This document shows, piece by piece, positions 51,342 to 59,788 of a DNA stretch of 64,000 nt. Each line of letters begins with the position of its first letter. Positions within the stretch are counted from its first letter, which is position 1. Source of the DNA: Desnuesiella massiliensis (GTDB lineage Bacteria; Bacillota; Clostridia; Clostridiales; Clostridiaceae); NCBI RefSeq assembly GCF_001403615.1, contig NZ_LN879455.1, positions 620,001 through 684,000 of the forward strand, in the 5' to 3' direction. The notes below the pieces were generated by a model that saw only the letters and a list, made by a program, of their open reading frames with translations, did no database searches and was not told the DNA's origin. The position numbers were made by a program, and so were the translations under genes.

Positions 51342-53384
51342 ATGAGTAAAAAAACTATTGACACATTGTTCGAATTACTTGAAGAATATAAAGTGGAAGT
51401 ACCAGTTGTACAACGTGATTATGCACAAGGAAGAACAGATGACCATGCCAATTTGGTTCGCTTTAATCTTTTAAAAGATATGAAATCAGCAATTATGGGC
51501 GAAACACCACCTCTTGATCTGAATTTTGTATATGGCAAGGCAGAAGATGATAAATTTATACCTTTAGATGGATAGCAGCGATTGACAACACTTTTTCTTT
51601 TGCATCTTTATGCTTTTTGCAAAGATGAAAATAAAACAAAACTTCTGCACAAGTTAACTTATGAAACTCGCAAGAGTTCACGAGATTTTTTAGAAAAACT
51701 GACCGAAAACCGCTTAGTTGTTTTTACGTCTGATCTACCGCCTTCCAAAGAAATCGAAGAATCAGAGTGGTTTGTTTCAGTATGGAAGTATGATCCAACA
51801 ATACAATCTATACTTATAATGCTTGATGACATAAAGAATGTTTTTTGTGATGTAGAAAACCTTGATCAAAGGCTCACTAATTATGAATATAAACCAGTTG
51901 TTTTTAATTTTTTAGAAATGAAAGATTTAGGCATGGAGGATAGTTTATACATTAAACTCAATGCACGAGGAAAGCCTCTTACATCGTTTGAAAACTTCAA
52001 AGCACGATTAATTGGCAGACTTCAGAAGCTTCAACTTAATTTTACTGATAAATTTGAGCAATCTTTTGATAGTAAATGGACTGATTTATTTTGGTCAAAT
52101 TGCAAAGAAAACTTTGACCAGACTTTCTTGATGTTTTTTGGAGTACTTCTTATGAATAAGGAAATTTGCTCAACTGACACCAACTGGTCTAACACGCTTG
52201 ATTATGAAAAGATTGATGAGGAAATATATAAAACTGCGTTTTATACGCTTAATTTCCTTAGTAATAATCATGAGTGTAAATCAATGCAACGCCTTGTTTT
52301 CAATGCTTTGGCAGAAAAACGTACTTATCAAGACAGGGTTCTGTTCCATGCTGTGACTACATATTTGTATATGGCAAAAGGTATTGATAACGGTTCATTA
52401 GCACAATGGGTGAGAATTATCAAAAATTTAACCCTGAATTCCACGATTGATAGCTCAATTCTATACAGAAATGCTATTAATGGGGTAAATAAACTTGCAG
52501 AGAAATGGGATGATTTACTAAGTTATTTTTCAAAAGATGGGGCAATTACAGGTTTCTCGCAAGATCAAATAACAGAAGAACAACTTAAGGCACGTATAAT
52601 TAATGATAGCAATGAATTTGCGGAGGAGATTTATAAAGCAGAACAACATCCATATTTTAGTGGACAAATACGCTCTGCGTTGTATTATGCGAAGAATAGC
52701 CAAGGGAAATATGATATGAAAACTTTTGTCCAATACTGGGATAAGATATCTGCATTATTTGATGAAGCAAAACCTAAACACGGGCATTTGCTACGACAAG
52801 CATTGCTTACGTATGGGGACTATACTCTACCAGTAGGAGCATACAAAACATTGTGCGTTGATGATCCCAATGAAGGTGCTAGCACACCAAGTTTGAAAAA
52901 GTTATTTTCTAACCATGGTGAAATTGTTAAGAAACTACTTGATTCAATAAATCTAACTGATGATATCAGATCACAATTGAAAAATATTGTTAAGAATGCA
53001 AATGTCTTCGAAAATGACTGGAGATATTGTTTTATCAAATTTTATAATTCATTCAAGAGGATGAGCACTTCTCATTTACGATTGCGTGAAGTTGATGGTG
53101 ATTTGATTATGATACCTAATAAATCTTCAAATGGTTATAATTATGATGTGTTTTTGGATGCATTGCATCAGTTGTTAAAGCATAAAGGATTAGAATCAAC
53201 ATTTGAGGGTTATTTAGGTACTTGGGAAGATCGTTACTTATGTGCCAAGGGATCTTATATACGTTTCAAAAATAAGAAGTTTATTATTAAAGATGAAAAG
53301 GGCACTATTATGTTTGAAACAAAAACGGATTATCCAATTGGTGAGGTAGTAAAATATATAGAAGGCATATCTGCTACTAATTAA
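51342..53384 (+). pseudogene. DUF262 protein gene 2, interrupted by TAG in the DGQQRLTT motif
   Basis: A 681-codon frame that would encode about 680 residues. It starts at ATG 51342 after AAGGGGAGG and has the DUF262 VVQRDYAQGR box (about 27-36). At codon 78 (51573-51575) the expected DG-Q-QRLTT reads DG-TAG-CAG-CGA-TTG-ACA, so one Gln codon CAG has become TAG. The frame then continues intact for 602 codons, with SIYIKLNARGKPLTSFENFKA-type DUF262 features. It is either a recent loss-of-function mutation or an amber codon that is read through. Gene callers will report two ORFs (51342-51575 and 51582-53384). Confidence 0.85.
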
Positions 53385-53578
53385 TTGTTTGATTGTAAAA
53401 ATACTTAACTATTTGGATATATTTCCGAGAAACAAAAAACTAAAAAAGCTTTATAGAGCTATCCCAAGAACTGAGCAATGTAGAATATGTATAAAATACA
53501 TTACTCATCCACTCAAAATAGGTTGTGACATCTATCTAAGCCATATTAGCATATGGAAAGGAAAATATTCAAAGTAGA

Positions 53579-53600
53579 GTGGGAGCAATTAAACTCCCAC
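53579..53600 (+). terminator. hairpin after the DUF262 pair
   Basis: GTGGGAG and CTCCCAC form a perfect 7-bp stem with an 8-base loop. No T-run follows, so it is a weak terminator or a structure near the right end of the island. Confidence 0.5.
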
Positions 53601-53656
53601 AAAGTTAATTATGTCTGTAATCCTCAATAGATTTTGTACATTTCATACGATACGGT

Positions 53657-53668
53657 TCGCCTCCACCA
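53657..53668. repeat. right attachment site (attR)
   Basis: TCGCCTCCACCA is identical to the last 12 bases of ssrA at 30821-30832, in the same orientation. It marks the right limit of the island. Confidence 0.85.
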
Positions 53669-53676
53669 TACATATC

Positions 53677-53729
53677 CACAACCGCCTGTAGGTGACTTAA
53701 ATAGTCACTTACAGGCGGTTGTGTTTTTT
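53677..53729 (+). terminator. original ssrA terminator, displaced by the island
   Basis: A 21-bp stem (53677-53697 with 53703-53723, one G-U pair) with a 5-base loop, followed by TTTTTT. It begins 8 bases outside attR. If the island were removed, it would follow the ssrA 3' end at that distance, the usual place for a tmRNA terminator. Confidence 0.85.
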
Positions 53730-53780
53730 GAAAAGTGAGGGTAGCTCCACCAATTATATAGCAAGTTTATGTCACTTACA

Positions 53781-55475
53781 TCATGTTGTTAAAGTTTCTG
53801 TGTTTTTAATATTATATGCAAGCATATTAGCAGCTAATTTTCCACTAAAAAGTGCTCCTTGCATCCAACCATGAGTAACTGAAGCATGCTCACCCGCAAA
53901 GAATATTTTATTATTGTATTCTGGTTTTAAAATATTGTACAAAAAAATATTTTTCTGCTCAGGTAAAGTCATTGCAATAGCTCCTCTAGCCCATTCTTGT
54001 GAATTCCAATGAACAGTTTTATATTCTGAAACTACTGATTTCAAATATCCTTTTGGAAGTCCATGTACATCTTCAACATTCTGTTTAATTATTTCTATAC
54101 GTCTCTTGTCATTTATAGCTCCAAGCCTTGTAGAATCAAGACCGAAATTGTATGACGCCACGAGCACACCAGGTTTATTTGCAGGGCCTTTGTATAAAGC
54201 ATGATCAGAAGGATAAATAGTAGATTGAATTGGCAAATCAGTATAGGAAATTCCACCAATTATTCCTCCATATTCAGTATCTTCTTCCCAGAAGCGTTTA
54301 TTACATAACAGAAGGGTTCTCTGTGCATCAATATAATTTAGCTCTCTTATTGCTTGCATTTTTCTATTACTAAAAAAAGGCTTAATATCTACCTCTCTTA
54401 AAGTGGAGAATGGGATAGTACAGACTACATAATCAAAGGCTTCAGTTAAATTTTGAGAAGTCTGATTGTTTATATATCTCAATATCACTTCATTACTATT
54501 ATGAGATTGATAAATACCATTTATGAAATGCCCTGATTTAAATATTATTTCTCCAAGTAAGGAATCCGGTATATTATTGTATTCTGCAGGGTGTTTTGAT
54601 ACCAATGATTTATAAAATGAGAGTGGTAGGTTAGACATTCCACCATCAATCTGATATAAAGCAGAAAAATCAAGCGGGTACGTGTCCTGTAATAGTTCTG
54701 CATAGCCCATATATAGCATTGATCCAGTTAGAGGATCAATACTTGAAATTAAGTTTATTGCATCTTGGCTTAAACCTAAGATTTCAAAAACTTGACGAAA
54801 GTTCATGTTAATCAGTTGGGCATATCCAGGTGAATATGCGGGAAGTATTCTTAAAATCTCAGTTCTTATATGAGGTGGTAGCCTTTTTAAAGGATAATTA
54901 ATAGCATAGTCATACAATTTTGGCCAGAGTGTATTTCTCTCTTGTGGGGTTAAATTGTATTTTGGATAAATCTTTTCTTTAATATTCCTACCTTCCAGGT
55001 CGTTTCTTACTCTTGTATCATGAACATAAACAAAGGCATTGGGATTTACTTGCACGAAAGGATTAGTGTTAAGTTTAAATTTATTAATATAAAACCATGT
55101 TGTTTCATGGGATATGGGGATTCTTAAAGGTCCCATTTCGCCATAGAATTTTCGTTCCTTATCAAAATAATAGGTATACACTCTTCCTCCAATTCTATCT
55201 TCTGAAGCTTCAAAAATAGTTATATTGGCTCCAAGCTTTCTAAGCTCAAATGCAGCTGAAAGCCCAGCAAGACCGCCACCAATTATACCTATCTTTACAC
55301 CTTTAAATTCCCCAGGCGATGAGTAATGTATAATGTCCGGTGGAGGGCTTAACAGTTTAATTATGTTTTCATAGTCCTCTATTCTTTCAGCTTCAATTAA
55401 AGCATTTTTAAGCATTTCATGTCTTTGTGAATCAGTAGGATTAGATGGGTTAACGGGAAATTCATGCATTGTCAT
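53781..55475 (-). CDS. flavin amine/L-amino-acid oxidase family protein
   Basis: A 564-residue FAD protein. After ~60 extra N-terminal residues comes the dinucleotide site GIIGGGLAGLSAAFELRKLG and the GG-R motif DRIGGRVYTYYF. The C-terminal FAD motif KIFFAGEHASVTHGWMQGALFSG is typical of monoamine and L-amino-acid oxidases. There is no signal peptide. In a strict anaerobe it may act as a dehydrogenase or serve peroxide-linked antagonism; the substrate is not readable. GAGGAG lies 11 bases before the ATG. It runs toward the island end. Confidence 0.88.
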   Translation of the reverse strand: MTMHEFPVNPSNPTDSQRHEMLKNALIEAERIEDYENIIKLLSPPPDIIHYSSPGEFKGVKIGIIGGGLAGLSAAFELRKLGANITIFEASEDRIGGRVYTYYFDKERKFYGEMGPLRIPISHETTWFYINKFKLNTNPFVQVNPNAFVYVHDTRVRNDLEGRNIKEKIYPKYNLTPQERNTLWPKLYDYAINYPLKRLPPHIRTEILRILPAYSPGYAQLINMNFRQVFEILGLSQDAINLISSIDPLTGSMLYMGYAELLQDTYPLDFSALYQIDGGMSNLPLSFYKSLVSKHPAEYNNIPDSLLGEIIFKSGHFINGIYQSHNSNEVILRYINNQTSQNLTEAFDYVVCTIPFSTLREVDIKPFFSNRKMQAIRELNYIDAQRTLLLCNKRFWEEDTEYGGIIGGISYTDLPIQSTIYPSDHALYKGPANKPGVLVASYNFGLDSTRLGAINDKRRIEIIKQNVEDVHGLPKGYLKSVVSEYKTVHWNSQEWARGAIAMTLPEQKNIFLYNILKPEYNNKIFFAGEHASVTHGWMQGALFSGKLAANMLAYNIKNTETLTT

Positions 55476-56300
55476 AAAAAAACATACTCCTCATTAAGTA
55501 GTTCTATAATAATTATAATTGCTAAACCATCATAATATTACACTTTAGGTAACTACTTTAATTAAAAAATTAAATTATTCTAATGATGGAGAATTTGAAT
55601 TAGTATTTCAAAGAAGAGATTGAAATATTTGGTGCAAGATTTAAATTTTATAGTATATTTCCATGGCTTGATTTTAAAATTTGCGAAGTTATTATAATGG
55701 ATGAAAATCCATTTGTTTGTAGGTTTACTATACAACCAATAATAGTAGAACAGAAGTCGCACGGACATAAGTAGAAATGCTGCTCAAAGTATACCAAAAA
55801 TAAAAACATTTGGTGACCTTAGTGATCATAATAGAAGATTTCTCGCTAAGAAAAGTGATATTGATAGAATTAAAACTAAATTGCGTTAAATGCTCCAACT
55901 GCTAGTTAATAAAATTATTATCGCTATCGGTTTCTGGAGCTAAAACAATTGACTTTACTTGACCTTCATTTGAATTAAAATTAATAACCATATAGTTCCT
56001 TCTAAATTCAACCGTCTTGGTAGCTGGGCGAAGTGCATCGAGAATTGCCAGAAGTAATTGTTGCTTCGATGAGAACAGTAATTCCAGATTATAATTCTTT
56101 ATTTGATATTGTACCACCTATGGGAAGAGAGATGGAAAGGCTGGGATGTGTTTGTGATATTCCAGAATATTGCTTTAACATTGAGTAAGCTTATAAAGCC
56201 TATGCAGTTATTGCATGGATTTTTCTCAGTATTATAAAGTTTTTTACAATGTAGACGATAAATAATCAAGATTGAAAATATAGTTATTGAAGTGAATTTT
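55476..56300. other. decayed intergenic stretch with gene fragments
   Basis: About 800 bases without an intact gene. The plus strand carries a GyrI-like fragment (listed separately). The minus strand has a 71-codon frame (55902-56117) whose last 45 residues (DALRPATKTVEFRRNYMVINF...) look protein-like, but it overlaps the GyrI fragment and has no neighbour. A plus-strand stretch near 55812-55887 (GDLSDHNRRFLAKKSDIDRIKTKLR-type) also looks like a C-terminal remnant. I see no RNA gene or repeat. Confidence 0.45.
56024..56188 (+). pseudogene. fragment of a GyrI-like effector-binding regulator
   Basis: Fifty-four codons read ...ELPEVIVASMRTVIPDYNSL, then PPMGREMERLGCVCDIPEYCF, which is the effector-binding domain found at the C-terminus of many MerR-type regulators. 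There is no start codon with ribosome site, the DNA-binding domain is absent, and a TAA follows where the domain should continue. Confidence 0.6.
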
Positions 56301-57374
56301 ATGAAAAGTGTTTTAAGTGAATTAGATAAAATAAAAGTTTTAAATAAAAGTGACATTGCAAACATTAAGAATTATATTCATAAAAAATATCCTGAAAATC
56401 ATGAAGCAGAAAATGAAATAATACTTTTAGATGCTATTGATAAAATTATCTATAACAAATTGGAAGGATTACCGGAAGATTTGAAGGGATCTGTAAAAGA
56501 TAATGTAATAAAAAATACCTTTGATAAGGATAAAATTTCAATTACCCTTTGCGATATTTATGAAGCTTGCATAGTAGAGGAAAAGATAATTAAGGACTTT
56601 ATAAATGAGCTAACAGACTTAATATATTTAAATGCAAAGCTCCAAATCACAAGTGAAGATATCAGCATGCATTTGGAAACCTTAGGATTTAAAGAAATAG
56701 ATTCAAATGTTATTGTAGAAGAAGAGTTGAATTTTGAAAATGAAGTCAGCATAAAAGCCCCTTTATCTTATAGGAAAAACTTTAAAAAAGCTTTATGCAT
56801 AACCCTTATGGCTATTTTTATTATACCTTTATATTATGTAGGCAGAGGGGGATATTTTAAATGGCAGAAGCAAAGTAAAGTAGAGAATTATGTTATTGAG
56901 TCAGATAAAAAAGAAAACACTTCAATTAAACATCCCAATTTACACCTTCCAGAATATATGAGATATAAAGAAATAAATAAAGAAAAGCTAAAAGAATTTT
57001 TAAATAAGCGAGAATCTCTTTTAGCTGAAGAACCATATTTCTCTACTATAGTTTCTGTATCAGAAGAGTTCAATTTAAATCCTATTGTACTTTTTTCTAT
57101 AACTGGCCAGGAGCAAAGTTTTGTGCCTAAAAGTCATAAGAATGCTAATAAAATAGCCAATAATCCCTTTAATGTATTTCATAGCTGGATGGAGTATAAC
57201 ACGGATATAAATGATGCCGCTAGGATAGCCTCTAGAACTGTAATTAATTTATCTCAAAATAGGCCAAAAGATGAAGATCCTTTTTTGTGGGTAGGAAGAA
57301 AATATGCTGAGGATAAAAACTGGGGTAAGGGTACAAGGGCAGTCTTTGAAGAGCTAATAGAATATATAGAGTAG
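56301..57374 (+). CDS. membrane-anchored protein with lysozyme-like C-terminal region
   Basis: A 357-residue protein of three parts. An acidic, helical N-terminal cytoplasmic part (about 1-160), one membrane segment (about 167-186, LCITLMAIFIIPLYYVG), and an external C-terminal part with EFNLNPIVLFSITGQEQSFVP and NNPFNVFHSW, which resembles glucosaminidase or lytic transglycosylase folds with a possible catalytic Glu in GQEQ. The topology suggests wall remodelling under cytoplasmic control, for example in sporulation. ATG 56301 is chosen over GTG 56292; the ribosome site is weak. The family is not certain. Confidence 0.55.
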   Translation: MKSVLSELDKIKVLNKSDIANIKNYIHKKYPENHEAENEIILLDAIDKIIYNKLEGLPEDLKGSVKDNVIKNTFDKDKISITLCDIYEACIVEEKIIKDFINELTDLIYLNAKLQITSEDISMHLETLGFKEIDSNVIVEEELNFENEVSIKAPLSYRKNFKKALCITLMAIFIIPLYYVGRGGYFKWQKQSKVENYVIESDKKENTSIKHPNLHLPEYMRYKEINKEKLKEFLNKRESLLAEEPYFSTIVSVSEEFNLNPIVLFSITGQEQSFVPKSHKNANKIANNPFNVFHSWMEYNTDINDAARIASRTVINLSQNRPKDEDPFLWVGRKYAEDKNWGKGTRAVFEELIEYIE

Positions 57375-57633
57375 ACTATTAATATCTACTAATATATTTG
57401 AAGTAGCTTTAGAATTTGGATTTTACTTTACTAATAATTAAATTGTGTCATGAAACATATGCTATTATATAATGAAGAATACGTAAAAGAAGTATATAGA
57501 TAGAGCTTGTAAAGTGATATATGAAGTCTAAGGTTTAAATGAACTTTAGACTTTAATAATTTCGTGATAAGAATAATCATTTTGCAAAGAGAGAAATATA
57601 ATATATAGTGAATTAATTAAAAGGAGCTTTAAT

Positions 57634-57924
57634 TTGGAAGGAAAATATAGCATAACTCTAGAAACACCTATGGGAGAAGAGAAGGGTATACTAGAACTTA
57701 AGGTTAATGGCGATAATGCAAGTGGCACTATTATCGCAAAAAATAAGAAAAATCCTTTTACAGGTGGACAAATAAAAGGTAGCAAACTTACATTCAGTGG
57801 AAAGTTAAAGATAGCTTTTATGACCTTTGCTTATACAGCAGATTGTGTTATTGAAAATGGTGTTTTAAAAGGAACTGTAAGTACTAAACACGGTGGGTTC
57901 AAGGTAAAGGGAAATAAAATTTAA
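57634..57924 (+). CDS. small beta-rich hypothetical protein
   Basis: A 96-residue protein with alternating polar and nonpolar strands and many Gly (LETPMGEEKGILELKVNGDNASGTI..., FTGGQIKGSKLTFSGKLKI), suggesting a lipocalin-like barrel. Proteins of this type occur next to NADH:flavin oxidoreductases in clostridia, but none is adjacent here. TTG 57634 is 7 bases after AAGGAG. Function is unknown. Confidence 0.7.
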   Translation: MEGKYSITLETPMGEEKGILELKVNGDNASGTIIAKNKKNPFTGGQIKGSKLTFSGKLKIAFMTFAYTADCVIENGVLKGTVSTKHGGFKVKGNKI

Positions 57925-57936
57925 AAAATAAAGTTT

Positions 57937-57965
57937 GCATTGCTTTGTTACCAGCAAAGCAATGC
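57937..57965. terminator. bidirectional terminator between convergent genes
   Basis: GCATTGCTTTG and CAAAGCAATGC form a perfect 11-bp stem with a 7-base loop. It lies between a rightward gene ending at 57924 and leftward ABC genes ending at 57989 and can serve both. Confidence 0.8.
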
Positions 57966-57988
57966 GGTTATATTTTTATAAGTCTTTA

Positions 57989-59785
57989 TTATACATAATA
58001 CTTTGCCTGGGCATTATACATTTTAGCATAATGCTGCTCCTCCTCTTGAATTAATTCATCATGGCTACCATACTGAACTATTCCTCCATCATGGAATACA
58101 GCAATTTTATCACAGAACTTACAGCTTGAAAGCCTATGGGATATATAAACTGCTGTTTTCTTTTCTACTAATTCATCAAATTTCTTATAAATTTCATATT
58201 CAGAAATAGGATCTAAGGCTGCTGTAGGTTCATCTAGAACAATTATAGGCGCATTCTTATAAATTGCCCGTGCAATGGCAAGTTTTTGAGACTGTCCTCC
58301 TGAAAACTCTATGCCTTCTTTATCGAAATTTTTATAAATAGAGGTAAATATTCCCTTAGGTAATTTCTTAAAGTCTTCCTCTAATCCAGCTTGGTTTAAA
58401 ATGTTAATAATCTCTTTCTCACTATTATCACCACTGCTATTTAATGCAATATTCTCTTTTATTGAGAAAGCTAAAAGCTTAAAGTCTTGAAATACAACGG
58501 AGAGTAATTTAATATATTCCTTATAATCATATTCATTGATATTTTTGCCATCAAGAAGCACTTCTCCTTCGCTAGGTTCGTAAAGCCTTGTAAGCAATTT
58601 TATAAAGGTTGTTTTACCTGCACCATTACGACCTACCACAGAGAGTCTTTCTCCTGAATGTATTTTAATAGATACGTTTTTTAATGCATAATCCTTACTG
58701 CGAGGATATCTAAAAGAAACATTTTTAAATTCTATCTCATGGCTTTCTATATCTTCTATACTTTTATCTCCCTTTGTATTTTGCGAAACAATATTTTCGA
58801 AATCTCTATACAATTGTAGGTGTCCGCAATACTGTCTAATTTCAATAAATGCGTTAATAATTGAGGATAAAGCTGCAGTAAACCCGCTAGCTGCACTAGC
58901 ATACAGAGTGAAATTACCAATGCTTAAGTCACTAAAAATTACTTTATAGCACAAATATCCGTAAACTATAACAACTTGAAGTTGCAAATTTATATTTGTA
59001 ACTCCAGAATACTTACCTTGTGTGGGATATAATTTGGAACCGAGTTCTAAGATCCTTGTTGTAAATTTTTTGGATTTTGATAATATTAAGGGGGCCATAT
59101 TATAAAGTCTGATGTCCTTGCCTAAGGAAAAATCCGCTGTCAGCGTTCCGAAATAGCCAAAGGCACGATTATTTGGTATAGAAGCCTGGTTAGATTTAAA
59201 CTCTAGTTTTTGAGCTTTATCATATATCTTTGAGTTTAGAGCAATTATAGCCAAAATCAGCAAAATAATAAGAGGATTTAACATAGATATAATAGCTACA
59301 AAGCCTATCAAGCTTATTATTTGAGTTATTAATTTTGTAAAGTTATCTATGAGGAAATATATGGAACCATAATTATAAATAACAAACAACGCTCTTTCTT
59401 TTAAATCTAAGACTTCTGGATTTTCAGTGTTTTCAAAATCCATATCAACTATTTTTTCAGCTATAACACTATCAAACTCATACATTATCTCTTCATTTTT
59501 AATTTTCACTAAAGACTCAAAAAATTTATTTACAATACTCATTATAAAATTACCTATAACTAATATGGATATGAGCATTATAAATACTTCTATACGCTGC
59601 TTATTTAAAAGTTCATCAATTATATACTTGGGTATAATAATGGTTAAAAAGGGTGCTATTGATTTAAATAATGATGAAAGTATTAAAATAGGAATATAGC
59701 TCTTAGATATCTTATTACTCAACTTTAAAAAATAAAATAATACATCTATATCCTTTTTTACTCCCTCAGTGTTTAATTTTATCAT
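57989..59785 (-). CDS. ABC exporter half-transporter (TMD-NBD), second gene
   Basis: A 598-residue exporter subunit with an N-terminal six-helix membrane domain (about 20-320) and a C-terminal ATPase: Walker A GRNGAGKTT, signature FSGGQSQK, Walker B IIVLDEPTAALD, H-loop YISHRLSS. All catalytic residues are intact. The start overlaps the end of a GGGGGTG site 6 bases upstream, and only 3 bases separate it from the other exporter gene, so the two likely form a heterodimer. The substrate (drug, peptide or lipid) cannot be read. Confidence 0.92.
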   Translation of the reverse strand: MIKLNTEGVKKDIDVLFYFLKLSNKISKSYIPILILSSLFKSIAPFLTIIIPKYIIDELLNKQRIEVFIMLISILVIGNFIMSIVNKFFESLVKIKNEEIMYEFDSVIAEKIVDMDFENTENPEVLDLKERALFVIYNYGSIYFLIDNFTKLITQIISLIGFVAIISMLNPLIILLILAIIALNSKIYDKAQKLEFKSNQASIPNNRAFGYFGTLTADFSLGKDIRLYNMAPLILSKSKKFTTRILELGSKLYPTQGKYSGVTNINLQLQVVIVYGYLCYKVIFSDLSIGNFTLYASAASGFTAALSSIINAFIEIRQYCGHLQLYRDFENIVSQNTKGDKSIEDIESHEIEFKNVSFRYPRSKDYALKNVSIKIHSGERLSVVGRNGAGKTTFIKLLTRLYEPSEGEVLLDGKNINEYDYKEYIKLLSVVFQDFKLLAFSIKENIALNSSGDNSEKEIINILNQAGLEEDFKKLPKGIFTSIYKNFDKEGIEFSGGQSQKLAIARAIYKNAPIIVLDEPTAALDPISEYEIYKKFDELVEKKTAVYISHRLSSCKFCDKIAVFHDGGIVQYGSHDELIQEEEQHYAKMYNAQAKYYV

Positions 59786-59788
59786 CCT

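Larger units (their letters stand above)
30821..53668. mobile_element. 22.8-kb integrative island inserted in ssrA
   Basis: The region lies between two exact copies of the ssrA 3' end. It has a tyrosine integrase next to attL, and its cargo is of accessory type (regulators, restriction remnant, toxin-antitoxin, Piwi-like module, membrane/nuclease cluster, DUF262 pair). The strong ssrA-type terminator at 53677-53729 lies directly outside the right copy, where it would abut ssrA if the island were removed. No phage structural or conjugation genes are seen, so it is a passive or satellite-type island. It also contains an IS3-family element. Confidence 0.88.

Noticed and set aside
53389..53577. 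A 62-codon frame after the DUF262 pair
   Set aside because: It starts at a TTG without a ribosome site and shows no domain. It is probably chance or a remnant near attR.
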